A DNA stretch of 64,000 nucleotides from Rhodanobacteraceae bacterium. GTDB taxonomy: Bacteria; Pseudomonadota; Gammaproteobacteria; Xanthomonadales; Rhodanobacteraceae. Location of the stretch: the NCBI GenBank assembly GCA_009996615.1, contig JAACZU010000004.1, forward strand, positions 1-64,000, written 5' to 3'. This document shows, piece after piece, positions 30,463-39,437 of this stretch. A program made the position numbers and the translations under genes. The notes under the pieces are model-generated. The model was not told where the DNA came from. It did not search any database and saw nothing but the letters and a program-made list of their open reading frames with translations. How positions within the stretch are numbered: the stretch's first letter is position 1; each line of letters opens with the position of its first letter.

Positions 30463-31887
30463 CTGAACACCACCTACCCGCTATACCTCGCGAATCGCCC
30501 TGCATCCGGCAAGGCCTCGCTCGAGGTCCTTGACAAGTATTCGGGCGAAATCGCCACGCGCGTCGCGCTGGCCGACGCGGCGACGATCGATGCCGCGATC
30601 GCGGCCGCGGTCGCGGCCGAGGCGCCGATGCGCGCGTTGCCGCCCTACGCGCGCCAGGCCGTGCTCGAGCATTGCATCGCGCGCTTCCGCGAGCGCTTCG
30701 ACGAACTCGCGCTGGCGTTGTGCATCGAGGCCGGCAAGCCGATCCGGGACGCCGAGGGCGAGGTCACGCGCCTGATCGACACGTTCAAGGTCGCCGCCGA
30801 GGAAGCGGTGCGCGTGAACGGCGAGGTGCTGAACCTCGAGATTTCCAAGCGGGCCGAAGGCTATCGCGGCTTCGTCCAGCGCGTGCCGCTCGGCGCGTGC
30901 TCGTTCATCACGCCGTTCAACTTCCCGCTGAACCTGGTCGCGCACAAGGTCGCGCCGGCGATCGCGGCCGGCTGCCCGTTCGTGCTGAAGCCGTCGGAGA
31001 AGACGCCGGTCGGCGCGCTGATCATCGGCGAGATCCTCGCCGAGACCGACCTGCCGCACGGCGCATTCTCGATCCTGCCCTGCCGCGTCGAGGACGCCGG
31101 GCCATTCGTGGCCGACGAGCGCCTGAAGCTGCTGTCGTTCACCGGCGGCCAGGTCGGCTGGGAGCTGAAGGCGAAGGCCGGGCGCAAGAAGGTCGTGCTC
31201 GAGCTCGGTGGCAACGCGGCCTGTATCGTCGACGCGGACCAGCGCGACCGGCTCGACCACGTGGTCGAGCGGCTGGTCTTCGGCGCGTACTACCAGTCCG
31301 GCCAGAGCTGCATCAAGGTGCAGCGCGTGTTCGCGCACGCCTCGCTGTACGCGGAGCTGCGCGAGCGCTTCGTCGCCGCGACGAAGGCGCTCAAGGCCGG
31401 CGATCCGCGCTCGCGTGACACCTTCCTCGGTCCGCTGATCGACGAGGCGTCGGCGACACGGCTGGAGCGCTGGATCGGCGAGGCGACCGCGGCCGGCGCG
31501 AAGCTGCTCTGCGGCGGCGGACGCGAGCGCAACCGGCTCGAGGCGAGCGTGCTCGAAGACGTGCCGCCCGATGCCAGGCTCAACCGCCTCGAAGCATTCG
31601 GCCCGGTCACCGTGCTGGCGCCGTTCGACGACTTCGACGCCGCGCTGGCCGCCGTCAACGCCTCCGACTACGGCCTGCAGGCCGGCGTGTTCACCAACGA
31701 CCTCGCGCACGCGATGCGCGCCTGGGACGCGCTCGAGGTCGGCGGCGTGGTCATCAACGACATCCCGAGCTTCCGCGTCGACAACATGCCCTACGGCGGC
31801 GTGAAGCGCTCCGGACTCGGTCGCGAGGGCGTGCGCTACGCGATCGAGGACATGACAGAGCCGCGGCTGATGGTGCTGCGCGGCTGA
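30463..31887 (+). CDS. NAD(P)-dependent aldehyde dehydrogenase family protein
   Basis: This is an aldehyde dehydrogenase superfamily enzyme that oxidises an aldehyde to the acid; the substrate is unknown. The catalytic Glu is in VLELGGN (Glu247) and the nucleophilic Cys in SGQSCIKVQ (Cys283), counted from 30463. The coenzyme-binding segment FITPFNFPLNLVAHKVAPAI and the C-terminal MPYGGVKRSGLGREG are intact. Family similarity starts at NTTYPLYLANRP. There is no ATG or GTG at that point; the codon just before is CTG (30463), which may be a mutated ATG or a non-standard start. Otherwise translation begins at 29944/29950 and the protein carries a ~171-residue foreign N-terminus. Length from CTG is 474 residues, normal for the family. 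Confidence 0.88.
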   Translation: MNTTYPLYLANRPASGKASLEVLDKYSGEIATRVALADAATIDAAIAAAVAAEAPMRALPPYARQAVLEHCIARFRERFDELALALCIEAGKPIRDAEGEVTRLIDTFKVAAEEAVRVNGEVLNLEISKRAEGYRGFVQRVPLGACSFITPFNFPLNLVAHKVAPAIAAGCPFVLKPSEKTPVGALIIGEILAETDLPHGAFSILPCRVEDAGPFVADERLKLLSFTGGQVGWELKAKAGRKKVVLELGGNAACIVDADQRDRLDHVVERLVFGAYYQSGQSCIKVQRVFAHASLYAELRERFVAATKALKAGDPRSRDTFLGPLIDEASATRLERWIGEATAAGAKLLCGGGRERNRLEASVLEDVPPDARLNRLEAFGPVTVLAPFDDFDAALAAVNASDYGLQAGVFTNDLAHAMRAWDALEVGGVVINDIPSFRVDNMPYGGVKRSGLGREGVRYAIEDMTEPRLMVLRG

Positions 31888-32042
31888 GCGGGCCGCGCCA
31901 TCGTGTAGCATTCCGGCATGGCTGCTGCGCCGCAGCGCCGCTCTTCCGGCTGCGATCGGGCGCATGGCGCGTCGCTTGCGGCCCGCTCAACTCCCGCGCT
32001 GCCTGTCTCCGTGGCGCGCGCCCGATCCGGAGAAGCCTGCCC

Positions 32043-33239
32043 ATGCACCATGGCGCCGACATCCTGTTGACCCTGTTCGCGATCTTCGTCGCCGCGCAAG
32101 TCGGCGCGGAGATCGCGCAACGCCTGCGCCTGCCCGGCGTGGTCGGCGAGATCGTCGCCGGCGCGGCGATCGGGCCGTCGGCACTCGGCTGGATCCGGCC
32201 CGAGCAGATCGCCTCCGGCACGCCGCTGGACGTGCTGGCCGAGATCGGCGTCGTGCTGCTGCTGTTCGCGGTCGGCCTGGAGACGCGCCTGGATGACCTC
32301 AAGAAGGTCGGCAAGAGCGCGTTCCTGGTCGGCGTGCTCGGCGTGATCGTGCCGTTCGCGCTCGGCGCGCTGTGGGCGCACGGCAACGGCTTCGAGTGGG
32401 CCAAGTCGATGTTCATCGCGGCCGCGTTCGTGGCGACCTCGGCCGGCATCACCGCGCGCGTGCTGCAGGAGCTGGGCGTGCTCACGCGCATCGAGAGCCG
32501 CGTGATCCTCGGCGCGGCGGTGATCGACGACATCCTCGCGATGCTGCTGCTCGGCGTGGTGACCGCGCTGCAGGGCGGCGGCGGCATCCAGATCGGCAGC
32601 CTGCTGCTGGTGCTGGCGCAGGCGGTCGGCTTCATCGCGGTGATCGGCTGGGTCGGCACGCGCGTGATGCGCCGGCGCGCGCACTGGCTGGACCGACCGA
32701 TCAACCCGCTGTCGCCGCTGACAATCTCGCTGGCGATCTGCCTGGGCCTGGCGTTCCTGTCGACCGAATTCGGCCTCGCCGCGATCATCGGCGCGTTCCT
32801 GGCCGGCATGCTCGCTTCGGAAACGCACCAGCGCGAGGAACTGGAACACCAGATGCAGCCGCTGCTCGCGCTGCTGACGCCGTTCTTCTTCGTCGTCACC
32901 GGCGCGAAGATCGACCTGTCGGTGTTCGCCGACGGCGCGGCGCTGTGGATGCTGCTGGTCGTGACCGTGATCGCGGTGGTGTCCAAGCTCGCCGGCGGCT
33001 TCCTCGGCGCGCTCTCGCTCGGCCGCTACGGCGCGACCATCGTCGGCGTCGGCATGATCCCGCGCGGCGAGGTCGGCGTGGTGATCGCCAGCCTTGGCCT
33101 CGCCGCCGGCGTGTTCACGAACCAGATCTATGCGGTCATCGTCGCGATGTCGCTGCTGACCTCGATCATCACGCCGCCGGTGCTGGCGCTGCTGCTCAAG
33201 CGCGCGCCGGCCGCGGCGGACGCCGATCACCGCGCGTAG
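32043..33239 (+). CDS. Monovalent cation:proton antiporter, CPA2 (KefB-like) membrane domain
   Basis: The 398-residue integral membrane protein has 11-13 hydrophobic segments and the CPA2 landmarks RLRLPGVVGEIVAGAAIGPS, GVVLLLFAVGLETRLDDL, TSAGITARVLQELG and GAAVIDDILAMLLLG; the ID/D pair is the ion-binding site. It probably exchanges Na+ or K+ for H+ across the inner membrane. It lacks the C-terminal TrkA-N/RCK regulatory domain of KefB/KefC, as many short CPA2 proteins do. A -10-like TAGCAT lies at 31906-31911, giving a leader of about 125 nt. The TAG stop (33237-33239) forms part of a REP element. Confidence 0.92.
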   Translation: MHHGADILLTLFAIFVAAQVGAEIAQRLRLPGVVGEIVAGAAIGPSALGWIRPEQIASGTPLDVLAEIGVVLLLFAVGLETRLDDLKKVGKSAFLVGVLGVIVPFALGALWAHGNGFEWAKSMFIAAAFVATSAGITARVLQELGVLTRIESRVILGAAVIDDILAMLLLGVVTALQGGGGIQIGSLLLVLAQAVGFIAVIGWVGTRVMRRRAHWLDRPINPLSPLTISLAICLGLAFLSTEFGLAAIIGAFLAGMLASETHQREELEHQMQPLLALLTPFFFVVTGAKIDLSVFADGAALWMLLVVTVIAVVSKLAGGFLGALSLGRYGATIVGVGMIPRGEVGVVIASLGLAAGVFTNQIYAVIVAMSLLTSIITPPVLALLLKRAPAAADADHRA

Positions 33240-33410
33240 GCGCGGGCCATGCCCGCGACCATCGGGTGGGCAATCTCCGGGTCGCGGGCAGTACCCGCTC
33301 CTACAGTCACTGCGCGCCGGGTCGCCAGCTACCCTGCTGTCGTAGGAGCGGGTCATGCCCGCGACCAATCAGGTAGCGGTCTCCGGGTCGCGGGCAGGGC
33401 CCGCTCCTAC
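33236..33410. repeat. Array of four REP-like repeats in two inverted pairs (family A)
   Basis: Four ~25 bp elements of the GTAGGAGCGGGCC type, each with an internal GCGGGC...GCCCGC palindrome, lie at 33236-33260 (+), 33280-33304 (-), 33342-33366 (+) and 33386-33410 (-). They fill the space between two convergent genes, and the outer copies supply both TAG stop codons. The pairs could act as a bidirectional transcription or RNA-stability barrier. Confidence 0.88.
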
Positions 33411-35368
33411 TCGCGCTTGCGCGGCAGCGCGTACGCGAGCAGGTAGTCGCCGCGCGTGGTGTCGAGCTTCGCATGTCCGCCGGCCGCGACCACGACGTAC
33501 TGGCGACCGCCCACCTCGTAGCTCATCGGCGTCGCCTGTGCGCCGGCCGGCAGGCGCGCCTTCCACAGCTCGGCGCCGCTCGCGGTGTCGAACGCGCGCA
33601 GGAAGTTGTCGGTGCTCGCGCCGATGAAGACCAGGCCGCCGGCGGTGGCCAGCGGACCGCCCATGTTCGGCGCGCCCTCGAGGTACCAGAACGGCCACGG
33701 CGCCTTGTCGCGCGAAGTGCCGAGCGGCTTCGACCACGCGATCGTGCCGCTCGCCAGATCCAGCGCGACCAGCTTGCCCCACGGCGGCGCCATGCACGGC
33801 ACGCCGAGCGGCGACTTCAGCAGCGAACGACGCATGCCGTACGGCGTGCCGGTCATGCGCGCGAACTCCCAGCCCTTGTAGACGCCCGAATCGTATTCGT
33901 CGGCCAGCTTGTCGCGCGGGATCAGCGTGACCACCATCGGCAGGTCGATCACGTTCGCGATCAGCAGCTTGCGCTGCGGATCCCAGGCGCCGCTGCCCCA
34001 GTTCGAGCCGCCGGCATAGCCAGGGCGCTGGATCGTGCCTTGCAGGCTCGGCGGGGTGAAGATGCCCTCGCTGTGCAGTTTGCCGATCTGCTCGCGACAG
34101 GCGTTGCGGTCCCAGAAGGTCAGGCCCCACGCGTCGTCCGGCGTGACCGGCGCGTGCGAGACCAGCGGCGGCAGCGACGAGAACGGCTGCGTCGGCGATG
34201 GCGCCTCGCCGGCGACCGCGTCCTGTGGGACCGCACGTTCCTCGATCGGGAACAGCGGCTCGCCGTTCTCGCGGTTCAGCACGAACACCTGGCCGGTCTT
34301 GGTCAGTTGCACGAGCGCCGGCACCTTCGCGCCGTCACGCTCGAGGTCGACCAGCATCGGCTGCGAGGCGACGTCGTAGTCCCACAGGTCGTGGTGCACG
34401 AGCTGGCGCCCCCAGACGAACTCGCCGCTGGCCGCGCGCAGCGCGACGACCGAGTTGGCCCAGCGGTTGTCGCCGGCACGTTCGCCGCCGAAGAAATCCG
34501 GGCTGGCCGAGCCGGTCGGGATGAACACGAGGCCGCGTTCCGCATCGACCGCGAACGGCGCCCACGCATTCGCCGCGCCGGTCCAGCGCGCCTGCTGCTG
34601 CGCGATCTCGCCGAAGTCCGGATTGGCCGCGTCCGCCGGCAGCTTCGCCGCACGCGGGATCGGGTCCCAGTGCCACAGCAGGCGGCCGCTGCGCACGTCG
34701 AACGCGCGCACGACGCCGAGTTCGAGGTCGCTGCCGCGGTTGTCGCCGATCGCCGAGCCGACCACCGCGACGTCGCCGGCGATCGCCGGCGGCGAACTGA
34801 CCTGGTAATTGCCCAGATGCGCCGCAATCAGGCGCACGCCCTTGGACAGGTCGACTTCGCCGTTCGCGCCGAAGTCGGCGCAGCGCCGCCCGGTCCGTGC
34901 ATCGAGCGCGAACAGGCGCGCGTCGATCGTGCCGAACACGATGCGCTCGGCGCAGGCCGCGCCCGCGGCGGCGCGTTCGTCACGCCAGTAGCTGACGCCG
35001 CGCGCGGCCATCTCCGAGTAGTTGCGGCGCTTGTCGAGTTGCGCATCGAAGCGCCAGCGCTGCATGCCTTTGGCCGCATCGAGCGCGAACACCACGCCGG
35101 TCGCGGTGTTGAAGTACAGCGTGTCGCCGATCAGCAGCGGCGTCGCCTCGAACGTCAGCGCCTCGCCCGCACGCTCGAAGCCCTGTCCGAGCTCGCCGGT
35201 GCGAAAGCTCCACGCCAGCTCGAGCTGATCGACATTCTGCGGCGTGATCTGCGCGAGCGGCGCATGGCGCTGGCCGCGGCCGTCGCCGCCCCAGGCGGTC
35301 CATTCGAACGGCGCGGCGTGCGCCGACAGCGTCGCCAACAGCATCGATACCAGCGGTAGTGCGCGCAT
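33407..35368 (-). CDS. PQQ-dependent dehydrogenase (quinoprotein), periplasmic
   Basis: The 653-residue protein has a short signal peptide (MRALPLVSMLLATLSAHA) and a full eight-bladed quinoprotein propeller. Blade motifs include TPLLIGDTLYFNTATGVVFALDAAKGMQRWRF, shared in part by all blades (DTLYF, ALDAATG-type turns, LLWHW). It resembles the soluble half of membrane glucose dehydrogenase (Gcd) but lacks the five N-terminal membrane helices, so electron transfer to quinone must use another route. Residues LVHHDLWDYDVASQPML and SNWGSGAWDPQRKLL are typical of this group. I start at ATG 35368; an open frame continues upstream but is a shadow of the regulator genes. No PQQ synthesis genes are near. 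The stop codon lies in a REP. Confidence 0.9.
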   Translation of the reverse strand: MRALPLVSMLLATLSAHAAPFEWTAWGGDGRGQRHAPLAQITPQNVDQLELAWSFRTGELGQGFERAGEALTFEATPLLIGDTLYFNTATGVVFALDAAKGMQRWRFDAQLDKRRNYSEMAARGVSYWRDERAAAGAACAERIVFGTIDARLFALDARTGRRCADFGANGEVDLSKGVRLIAAHLGNYQVSSPPAIAGDVAVVGSAIGDNRGSDLELGVVRAFDVRSGRLLWHWDPIPRAAKLPADAANPDFGEIAQQQARWTGAANAWAPFAVDAERGLVFIPTGSASPDFFGGERAGDNRWANSVVALRAASGEFVWGRQLVHHDLWDYDVASQPMLVDLERDGAKVPALVQLTKTGQVFVLNRENGEPLFPIEERAVPQDAVAGEAPSPTQPFSSLPPLVSHAPVTPDDAWGLTFWDRNACREQIGKLHSEGIFTPPSLQGTIQRPGYAGGSNWGSGAWDPQRKLLIANVIDLPMVVTLIPRDKLADEYDSGVYKGWEFARMTGTPYGMRRSLLKSPLGVPCMAPPWGKLVALDLASGTIAWSKPLGTSRDKAPWPFWYLEGAPNMGGPLATAGGLVFIGASTDNFLRAFDTASGAELWKARLPAGAQATPMSYEVGGRQYVVVAAGGHAKLDTTRGDYLLAYALPRKRE

Positions 35369-35487
35369 GCCCCGTCTCCCCCGTTTGTCGTGCGCGGATT
35401 GAAGCCTGCGCGGCGCCGCGCGGCAATGAACGCGGGACGAGCGGGACGCGGCGTGACACCGGCGGGACCAGCCGGCGAACGGCGCGG

Positions 35488-36282
35488 CTACCGAGCGCCG
35501 AGCGCGTCGTCCGGCAACAAGCTGCGATAGCGCCGGCTCAGCATCAGCTCGCTGCCGTCGCGCAGGGTCAGCTTGAGGTCGCCATGCGCCCACGGCGCGA
35601 TCGCGGCGATGAACTCGGCGCGCACGAGATGCGAGCGGTGCACGCGCAGGAACTGCGCCGGGTCGAGGCGCTGCGCCAGGCGCGACAGTGTCGCGCGCAC
35701 CAGATGCCGGCGGTTCGCAGTGTGGACCTCGACATAGTTGCCGGCAGCGCTGAGGCGCTGTACCTCGGCGATCGGCACGATAAGCGCGCGGCCGCGCTCG
35801 TGCACGACGAGGCGACTGAGTGGCGGCGTGCGGCCGAGATCGCTGCCGAGCCGACGCAGGCGCTCTTCGTCGGCGATGCCGTCGCCTTCGCGGCGGCGTT
35901 CGGCCAGGCGCTCGGCGACGCGCGCCAGCGCGCGCGCCAGGCGCTCGCGGTCGAACGGCTTCAGCAGGTAGTCGAGCGCGGCGAATTCGAATGCGCGCAG
36001 CGCGTGCTCGTGGAACGCGGTGGTGAACACGACCAGCGGATACGGCGGCGACGCACGCAGCAGCAGGTCGAAGCCGTTCCCGGCACCGAGCTGGATGTCG
36101 AGGAACAGCAGGTCCGGCCTCGCATCGCGCAACGCGCCGAGGCCGCCGGCGACGTCCTCGGCCTCGGCGACGACGCGGTAGCCGGGATGCTCGGCGAGCA
36201 GCCGGCGCAGCTTCGCGCGTGCCGGCGGCTCGTCCTCGACGATCGCGACGCGCACTTCGGAAGGTGTTGGCGAAAACATCAC
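35488..36282 (-). CDS. LytTR-family response regulator
   Basis: The 264-residue regulator has a receiver domain (about 10-130) with acidic residues VEDE, phospho-acceptor Asp62 in LLFLDIQ and Lys108 in DYLLKPF. A LytTR DNA-binding domain follows (about 155-260; LSAAGNYVEVHTANRRHLVRATL, FLRVHRSHLV). Start is ATG 36282 or the adjacent 36279. It follows its probable partner, the LytS-like kinase at 36547-37650, on the same strand but separated by 264 bp of REP-like repeats. The PQQ dehydrogenase gene downstream is a possible target, by position only. Confidence 0.94.
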   Translation of the reverse strand: MMFSPTPSEVRVAIVEDEPPARAKLRRLLAEHPGYRVVAEAEDVAGGLGALRDARPDLLFLDIQLGAGNGFDLLLRASPPYPLVVFTTAFHEHALRAFEFAALDYLLKPFDRERLARALARVAERLAERRREGDGIADEERLRRLGSDLGRTPPLSRLVVHERGRALIVPIAEVQRLSAAGNYVEVHTANRRHLVRATLSRLAQRLDPAQFLRVHRSHLVRAEFIAAIAPWAHGDLKLTLRDGSELMLSRRYRSLLPDDALGAR

Positions 36283-36338
36283 GCGCCCTCCGAGTCAGTC
36301 GCCGTCGCCCATGCTTCGCGCGCCCACGGCATGGTCCT

Positions 36339-36460
36339 GTGGGAGCGTCGGCAGGCGCGATGCTTGCGCTCCGCCCAGCAGCAGAGCATCGCGGCTTCCG
36401 CCGCTCCCACCCAAAGCCGTACCGCCTTGCTCCTGTGGGAGCGCCGGAAGGCGCGATGCT
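36339..36460. repeat. Three REP-like repeats (family E) between kinase and regulator
   Basis: Elements related to TGTGGGAGCG...CGCGATGCT occur at 36339-36364 (+), 36385-36410 (-) and 36434-36460 (+). The first two form an inverted pair able to fold into a long hairpin. Confidence 0.85.
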
Positions 36461-36546
36461 TTCGCACCGAAGCCAAAGCGGAAAGGGTCGCGACGGTATC
36501 CAACGTGCATCGCCGAAGCGCGGCTCCCGGAGTGGTCGATCCCTGC

Positions 36547-37650
36547 TCAGCCATCGGTCGCCAGCGGCAGGTCGATCTCGACGCGCGTGCCGCCTTCGGC
36601 GCGCGGCCCGATCGTGAAGCGATGGTCGCCGAGGTAGAGCAGCGCGAGCCGGCTGCGCACGTTGGTCAGGCCGACGCCGGCAGTGAACGTCGGCGCGACG
36701 CCGACGCCGTCGTCCTCGACGCGGCAGCGCAGCCGTCCACCATCGACCTCGATGTGCACGTCGACGCAGCCGCGGCCGCTCTTCAGGCCGTGCTGGAACG
36801 CGTTCTCGACCAGCGGCTGCAGCAGTAGGCGCGGGATCCGCGCGCTGCGCGCGGCCGGATCGAGCACGATGCGCGTCTGCAGCTTGCCGCGGAAGCGCTC
36901 GCGCATCAGCTCGAAGTAACGCTCCAGCCACACGACGTCGTCGGCGACGCGCACGTGCGCGCTGCCGGACTCGGCCAGCGCCGCGCGCAGCAGTTCGGCG
37001 AACGCGGCGATCATGCGATCGGCCGCGTCGACGTCCTCGTGCATGCGGTTGGAGATCGCGTTGAGCGTGTTGAACATGAAATGCGGCTCGATCTGCGCGG
37101 TCAGCTGCGCCAGGCGCGCCTCGCTGAGGTCGCGCTCGAGCCGCACCAGCGCGAGTTCGCGCTCGCGACGCAGGCGCACCGCGCGCCAGGCGATGCAGGC
37201 GCCGACGATGGTCGCGTAGGTGATCAGGTCCTTCTGCAGTTCGTAGGCGAACGCGAGCCACGGATCGCCGAAGTCGTAGCGCTCGCCGACGGCCGCGTAG
37301 GCGAGCGTGCGCAGCGCGAACATCGCACCGACGTGCAGCAGCGAGAACACCAGCGCGGCGGCGAAGTGGAGCGGCAGCCGGCGCGGCCAGCCGGCACTGG
37401 ACAGCGGAAAGCGCCGTTCGAACCGCGCGATCGCGACGGCGAGCACGGCCACCACCGCGACGCTGCTCAGCTCCCAGGTCAGCGGTTCCCACGCCGGGAT
37501 CGGCCGGCCGGCATTCTGGCGGCCGACGATCGTGTTCAGCGCGAGCCACAGACCGAGCGCGAGCCACGCCGCCGCATAGCCGAGCCAGCCAAGCAGCCGC
37601 CGTGTACGCTCGGCGGCTGCCGGCGACGGCGTGTCGCGGGACGGCGGCAC
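36547..37650 (-). CDS. LytS-like sensor histidine kinase
   Basis: The 367-residue protein starts at GTG 37650. About four membrane helices occupy residues 20-160. A short coiled coil (RRERELALVRLERDLSEARL) leads into the His_kinase domain of the LytS/YehU type with IEPHFMFNTLNAISN, phospho-acceptor His190. The ATPase domain has LLLQPLVENAFQHGL (N box) and GVGLTNVRSRLALLY (G boxes). No separate sensor domain is evident, so the signal is probably sensed in the membrane. It should phosphorylate the LytTR regulator downstream. Only 6 bp separate it from the upstream CDF gene. Confidence 0.93.
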   Translation of the reverse strand: MPPSRDTPSPAAAERTRRLLGWLGYAAAWLALGLWLALNTIVGRQNAGRPIPAWEPLTWELSSVAVVAVLAVAIARFERRFPLSSAGWPRRLPLHFAAALVFSLLHVGAMFALRTLAYAAVGERYDFGDPWLAFAYELQKDLITYATIVGACIAWRAVRLRRERELALVRLERDLSEARLAQLTAQIEPHFMFNTLNAISNRMHEDVDAADRMIAAFAELLRAALAESGSAHVRVADDVVWLERYFELMRERFRGKLQTRIVLDPAARSARIPRLLLQPLVENAFQHGLKSGRGCVDVHIEVDGGRLRCRVEDDGVGVAPTFTAGVGLTNVRSRLALLYLGDHRFTIGPRAEGGTRVEIDLPLATDG

Positions 37651-37656
37651 GGCCGG

Positions 37657-38565
37657 TCAGTCCGCCACGTCGGGCTCGAAGAACGACCAGCGCACCTCGG
37701 GGAAGCGCGCCTTGAGGTCCTTCTCGACCGCGTTGATCGCATCGATCACGCCGTGCGTGGCGGAGTCGCCGCTCATCTGCGCCTTAACCGCGAGCATCAC
37801 GTCGTTGCCGAGCTGCAGCGTGATCAGGTTGAACACGCGCGCGATTTCCGGGCGCTCCTCGAGGAAGCCGAGGATCGCCGCCTTCAGCTCCGGCTCGACG
37901 CTCTGGCCGATCAGCAGCGCCTTGACCTCGACCGCGATGAACACTGCGATCACGACCAGCAGCACGCCGATCGCGAGCGTGCCGAGCGCATCAAACAACG
38001 GGTTGCCGGTCAGCATCGTCAGCAGCACCGCGAGCAGCGCGAGCGTGAGGCCGACCAGCGCGGCGAGATCCTCGCCGAAGATCACGATCAGCTCGCTCTG
38101 GCGGCTGTCACGGAACCAGCGCCACAGGCTCCGGTCGCCGCGCGCCTTGTTGACCTCGGTCAGGCAGCCCCACATCGAGAAGCTCTCGGCGACGATGCCG
38201 AACGCGAGCACGCCGACCGCGATCCACGGCCATTTCAGCGGCTCGGGAGCGGTCAGCTTGTGGATGCCCTCGTAGATCGAGAACGCACCGCCGACCGAGA
38301 ACAGCAGCAGCGCGACCAGGAACGACCAGAAGTAGATCGCCTTGCCGTGCCCGAGCGGATAGTCCGGCGACGGCGGCGCCTTCGCGTCCTTAAGCCCGAG
38401 CAGCAACAGGCCCTGGTTGCCGCAGTCGGCCAGCGAGTGCACCGCCTCGGCCAGCATCGCGCCGGAACCGGTGACGAACGCGGCGACCGCCTTGGCGGCG
38501 AAGATCGCGAAGTTCGCGCCGAGCGCGAAGAAGATCGTCTTGAGCGAATCGGCCTTGCCGGACAT
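37657..38565 (-). CDS. Cation diffusion facilitator, ZnT9-like branch
   Basis: The 302-residue membrane protein has six predicted helices and the CDF landmarks AEAVHSLADCGNQ (HxxxD in helix 2), SPDYPLGHGKAIYFWSF and a cytoplasmic C-terminal domain. In helix 5 the usual HxxxD metal site is replaced by FGEDLAALVGL (Glu-Asp), the pattern of the SLC30A9/ZnT9-like branch, so standard Zn/H+ exchange should not be assumed. I start at ATG 38565 (MSGKADSLKTIFFALGANFA). It lies directly upstream of the histidine kinase gene. Confidence 0.92.
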   Translation of the reverse strand: MSGKADSLKTIFFALGANFAIFAAKAVAAFVTGSGAMLAEAVHSLADCGNQGLLLLGLKDAKAPPSPDYPLGHGKAIYFWSFLVALLLFSVGGAFSIYEGIHKLTAPEPLKWPWIAVGVLAFGIVAESFSMWGCLTEVNKARGDRSLWRWFRDSRQSELIVIFGEDLAALVGLTLALLAVLLTMLTGNPLFDALGTLAIGVLLVVIAVFIAVEVKALLIGQSVEPELKAAILGFLEERPEIARVFNLITLQLGNDVMLAVKAQMSGDSATHGVIDAINAVEKDLKARFPEVRWSFFEPDVAD

Positions 38566-38612
38566 GCGGGATTTCCCTGGTCGGTGCGGCGGAGAAGCGG
38601 CCGGAATGGCCG

Positions 38613-39344
38613 TCATGGACTCTCCGCATCCAGCTCCGCATAGTGCCGGAAGATGCCGTTCTGGTTGAAGGGCAGGCGCCGCTCCGAGGCGAGATAGACG
38701 GCGATGCGCGGCAGCCGCTCGACATGCGCATGCAGGGCGACCAGGCGCGGACAGGCCGGCTCGATCTGGTGCATCGCGTTCGGGAACGCATAACGCAGGC
38801 CGGCGACGACCTGGAACAGCGACAGGTCGACATACGACAGCGCGTCGCCGACGGCATGGGTCGCGCCGGCCGGATTGCGCGCGAGCACGGCCTCGAAGTA
38901 GCCGAGGAACTTCGGCAGCCGCTCGCCGGTGAACGCGGTGGCGCGGCGCAACGCCTCGGGCTTCTGCTCGCGGTAGTACAGGCTGCCGGAAACCGGGTGG
39001 TGGGTGTCGTGTACCTCGGCCACGAGGTCGGCGATGGTCAGCTGCAGCTGGTGCGCCCACAGCCGGCTGGCCTCGTCCTCGGGCACCAGGTGCAGGCGCG
39101 GGCCGAGGAACAGCAGGATGTTGGCGGTCTGCGCGATGACGAGGTCGCCGGCCTTCAGGAACGGCGGCGCGAACGGCGCATGCGCGGCCTCGCCCTCGAG
39201 CAGGCGCATCAGCGCCGGCACGCCCATGCCGCGGCCGGAGCGGCGCGCGACGTCGACGTAGTCGGCGCCGGCCTGCTCCAGCGCGAGCCGGACGAACTCG
39301 CCGCGCCCCTGGATATCCGGCCAGTAGTAGAGCTCGTAGCGCAT
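38613..39344 (-). CDS. Glutathione S-transferase family protein
   Basis: The 243-residue protein opens with MRYELYYWPDIQGRGEFVRL, the thioredoxin-like N-domain of GSTs with Tyr and Arg near the glutathione site. AQTANILLFLGPRLHLVPED contains the TxNI segment that binds the glutathione gamma-glutamyl part. The C-terminal half is the all-helical GST domain (YVDLSLFQVVAGLRYAFPNA). I start at ATG 39344 because the longer frame is only REP-derived sequence. The substrate is unknown. Confidence 0.88.
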   Translation of the reverse strand: MRYELYYWPDIQGRGEFVRLALEQAGADYVDVARRSGRGMGVPALMRLLEGEAAHAPFAPPFLKAGDLVIAQTANILLFLGPRLHLVPEDEASRLWAHQLQLTIADLVAEVHDTHHPVSGSLYYREQKPEALRRATAFTGERLPKFLGYFEAVLARNPAGATHAVGDALSYVDLSLFQVVAGLRYAFPNAMHQIEPACPRLVALHAHVERLPRIAVYLASERRLPFNQNGIFRHYAELDAESP

Positions 39345-39437
39345 CGGATCGCTCCCGGCCCGGCGGGGCCTGGATGGCCTGAGCACGCCCGAGTCTAGCA
39401 GCGGCCTGGTTGGCGCGATGTTCGAGGAGGAGCGTTT

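Noticed and set aside
33407..37567. A single 1386-codon minus-strand frame joining the PQQ dehydrogenase to upstream sequence.
   Set aside because: The dehydrogenase has its own signal peptide start at 35368; the upstream part is out-of-frame sequence of the LytTR regulator and kinase genes.
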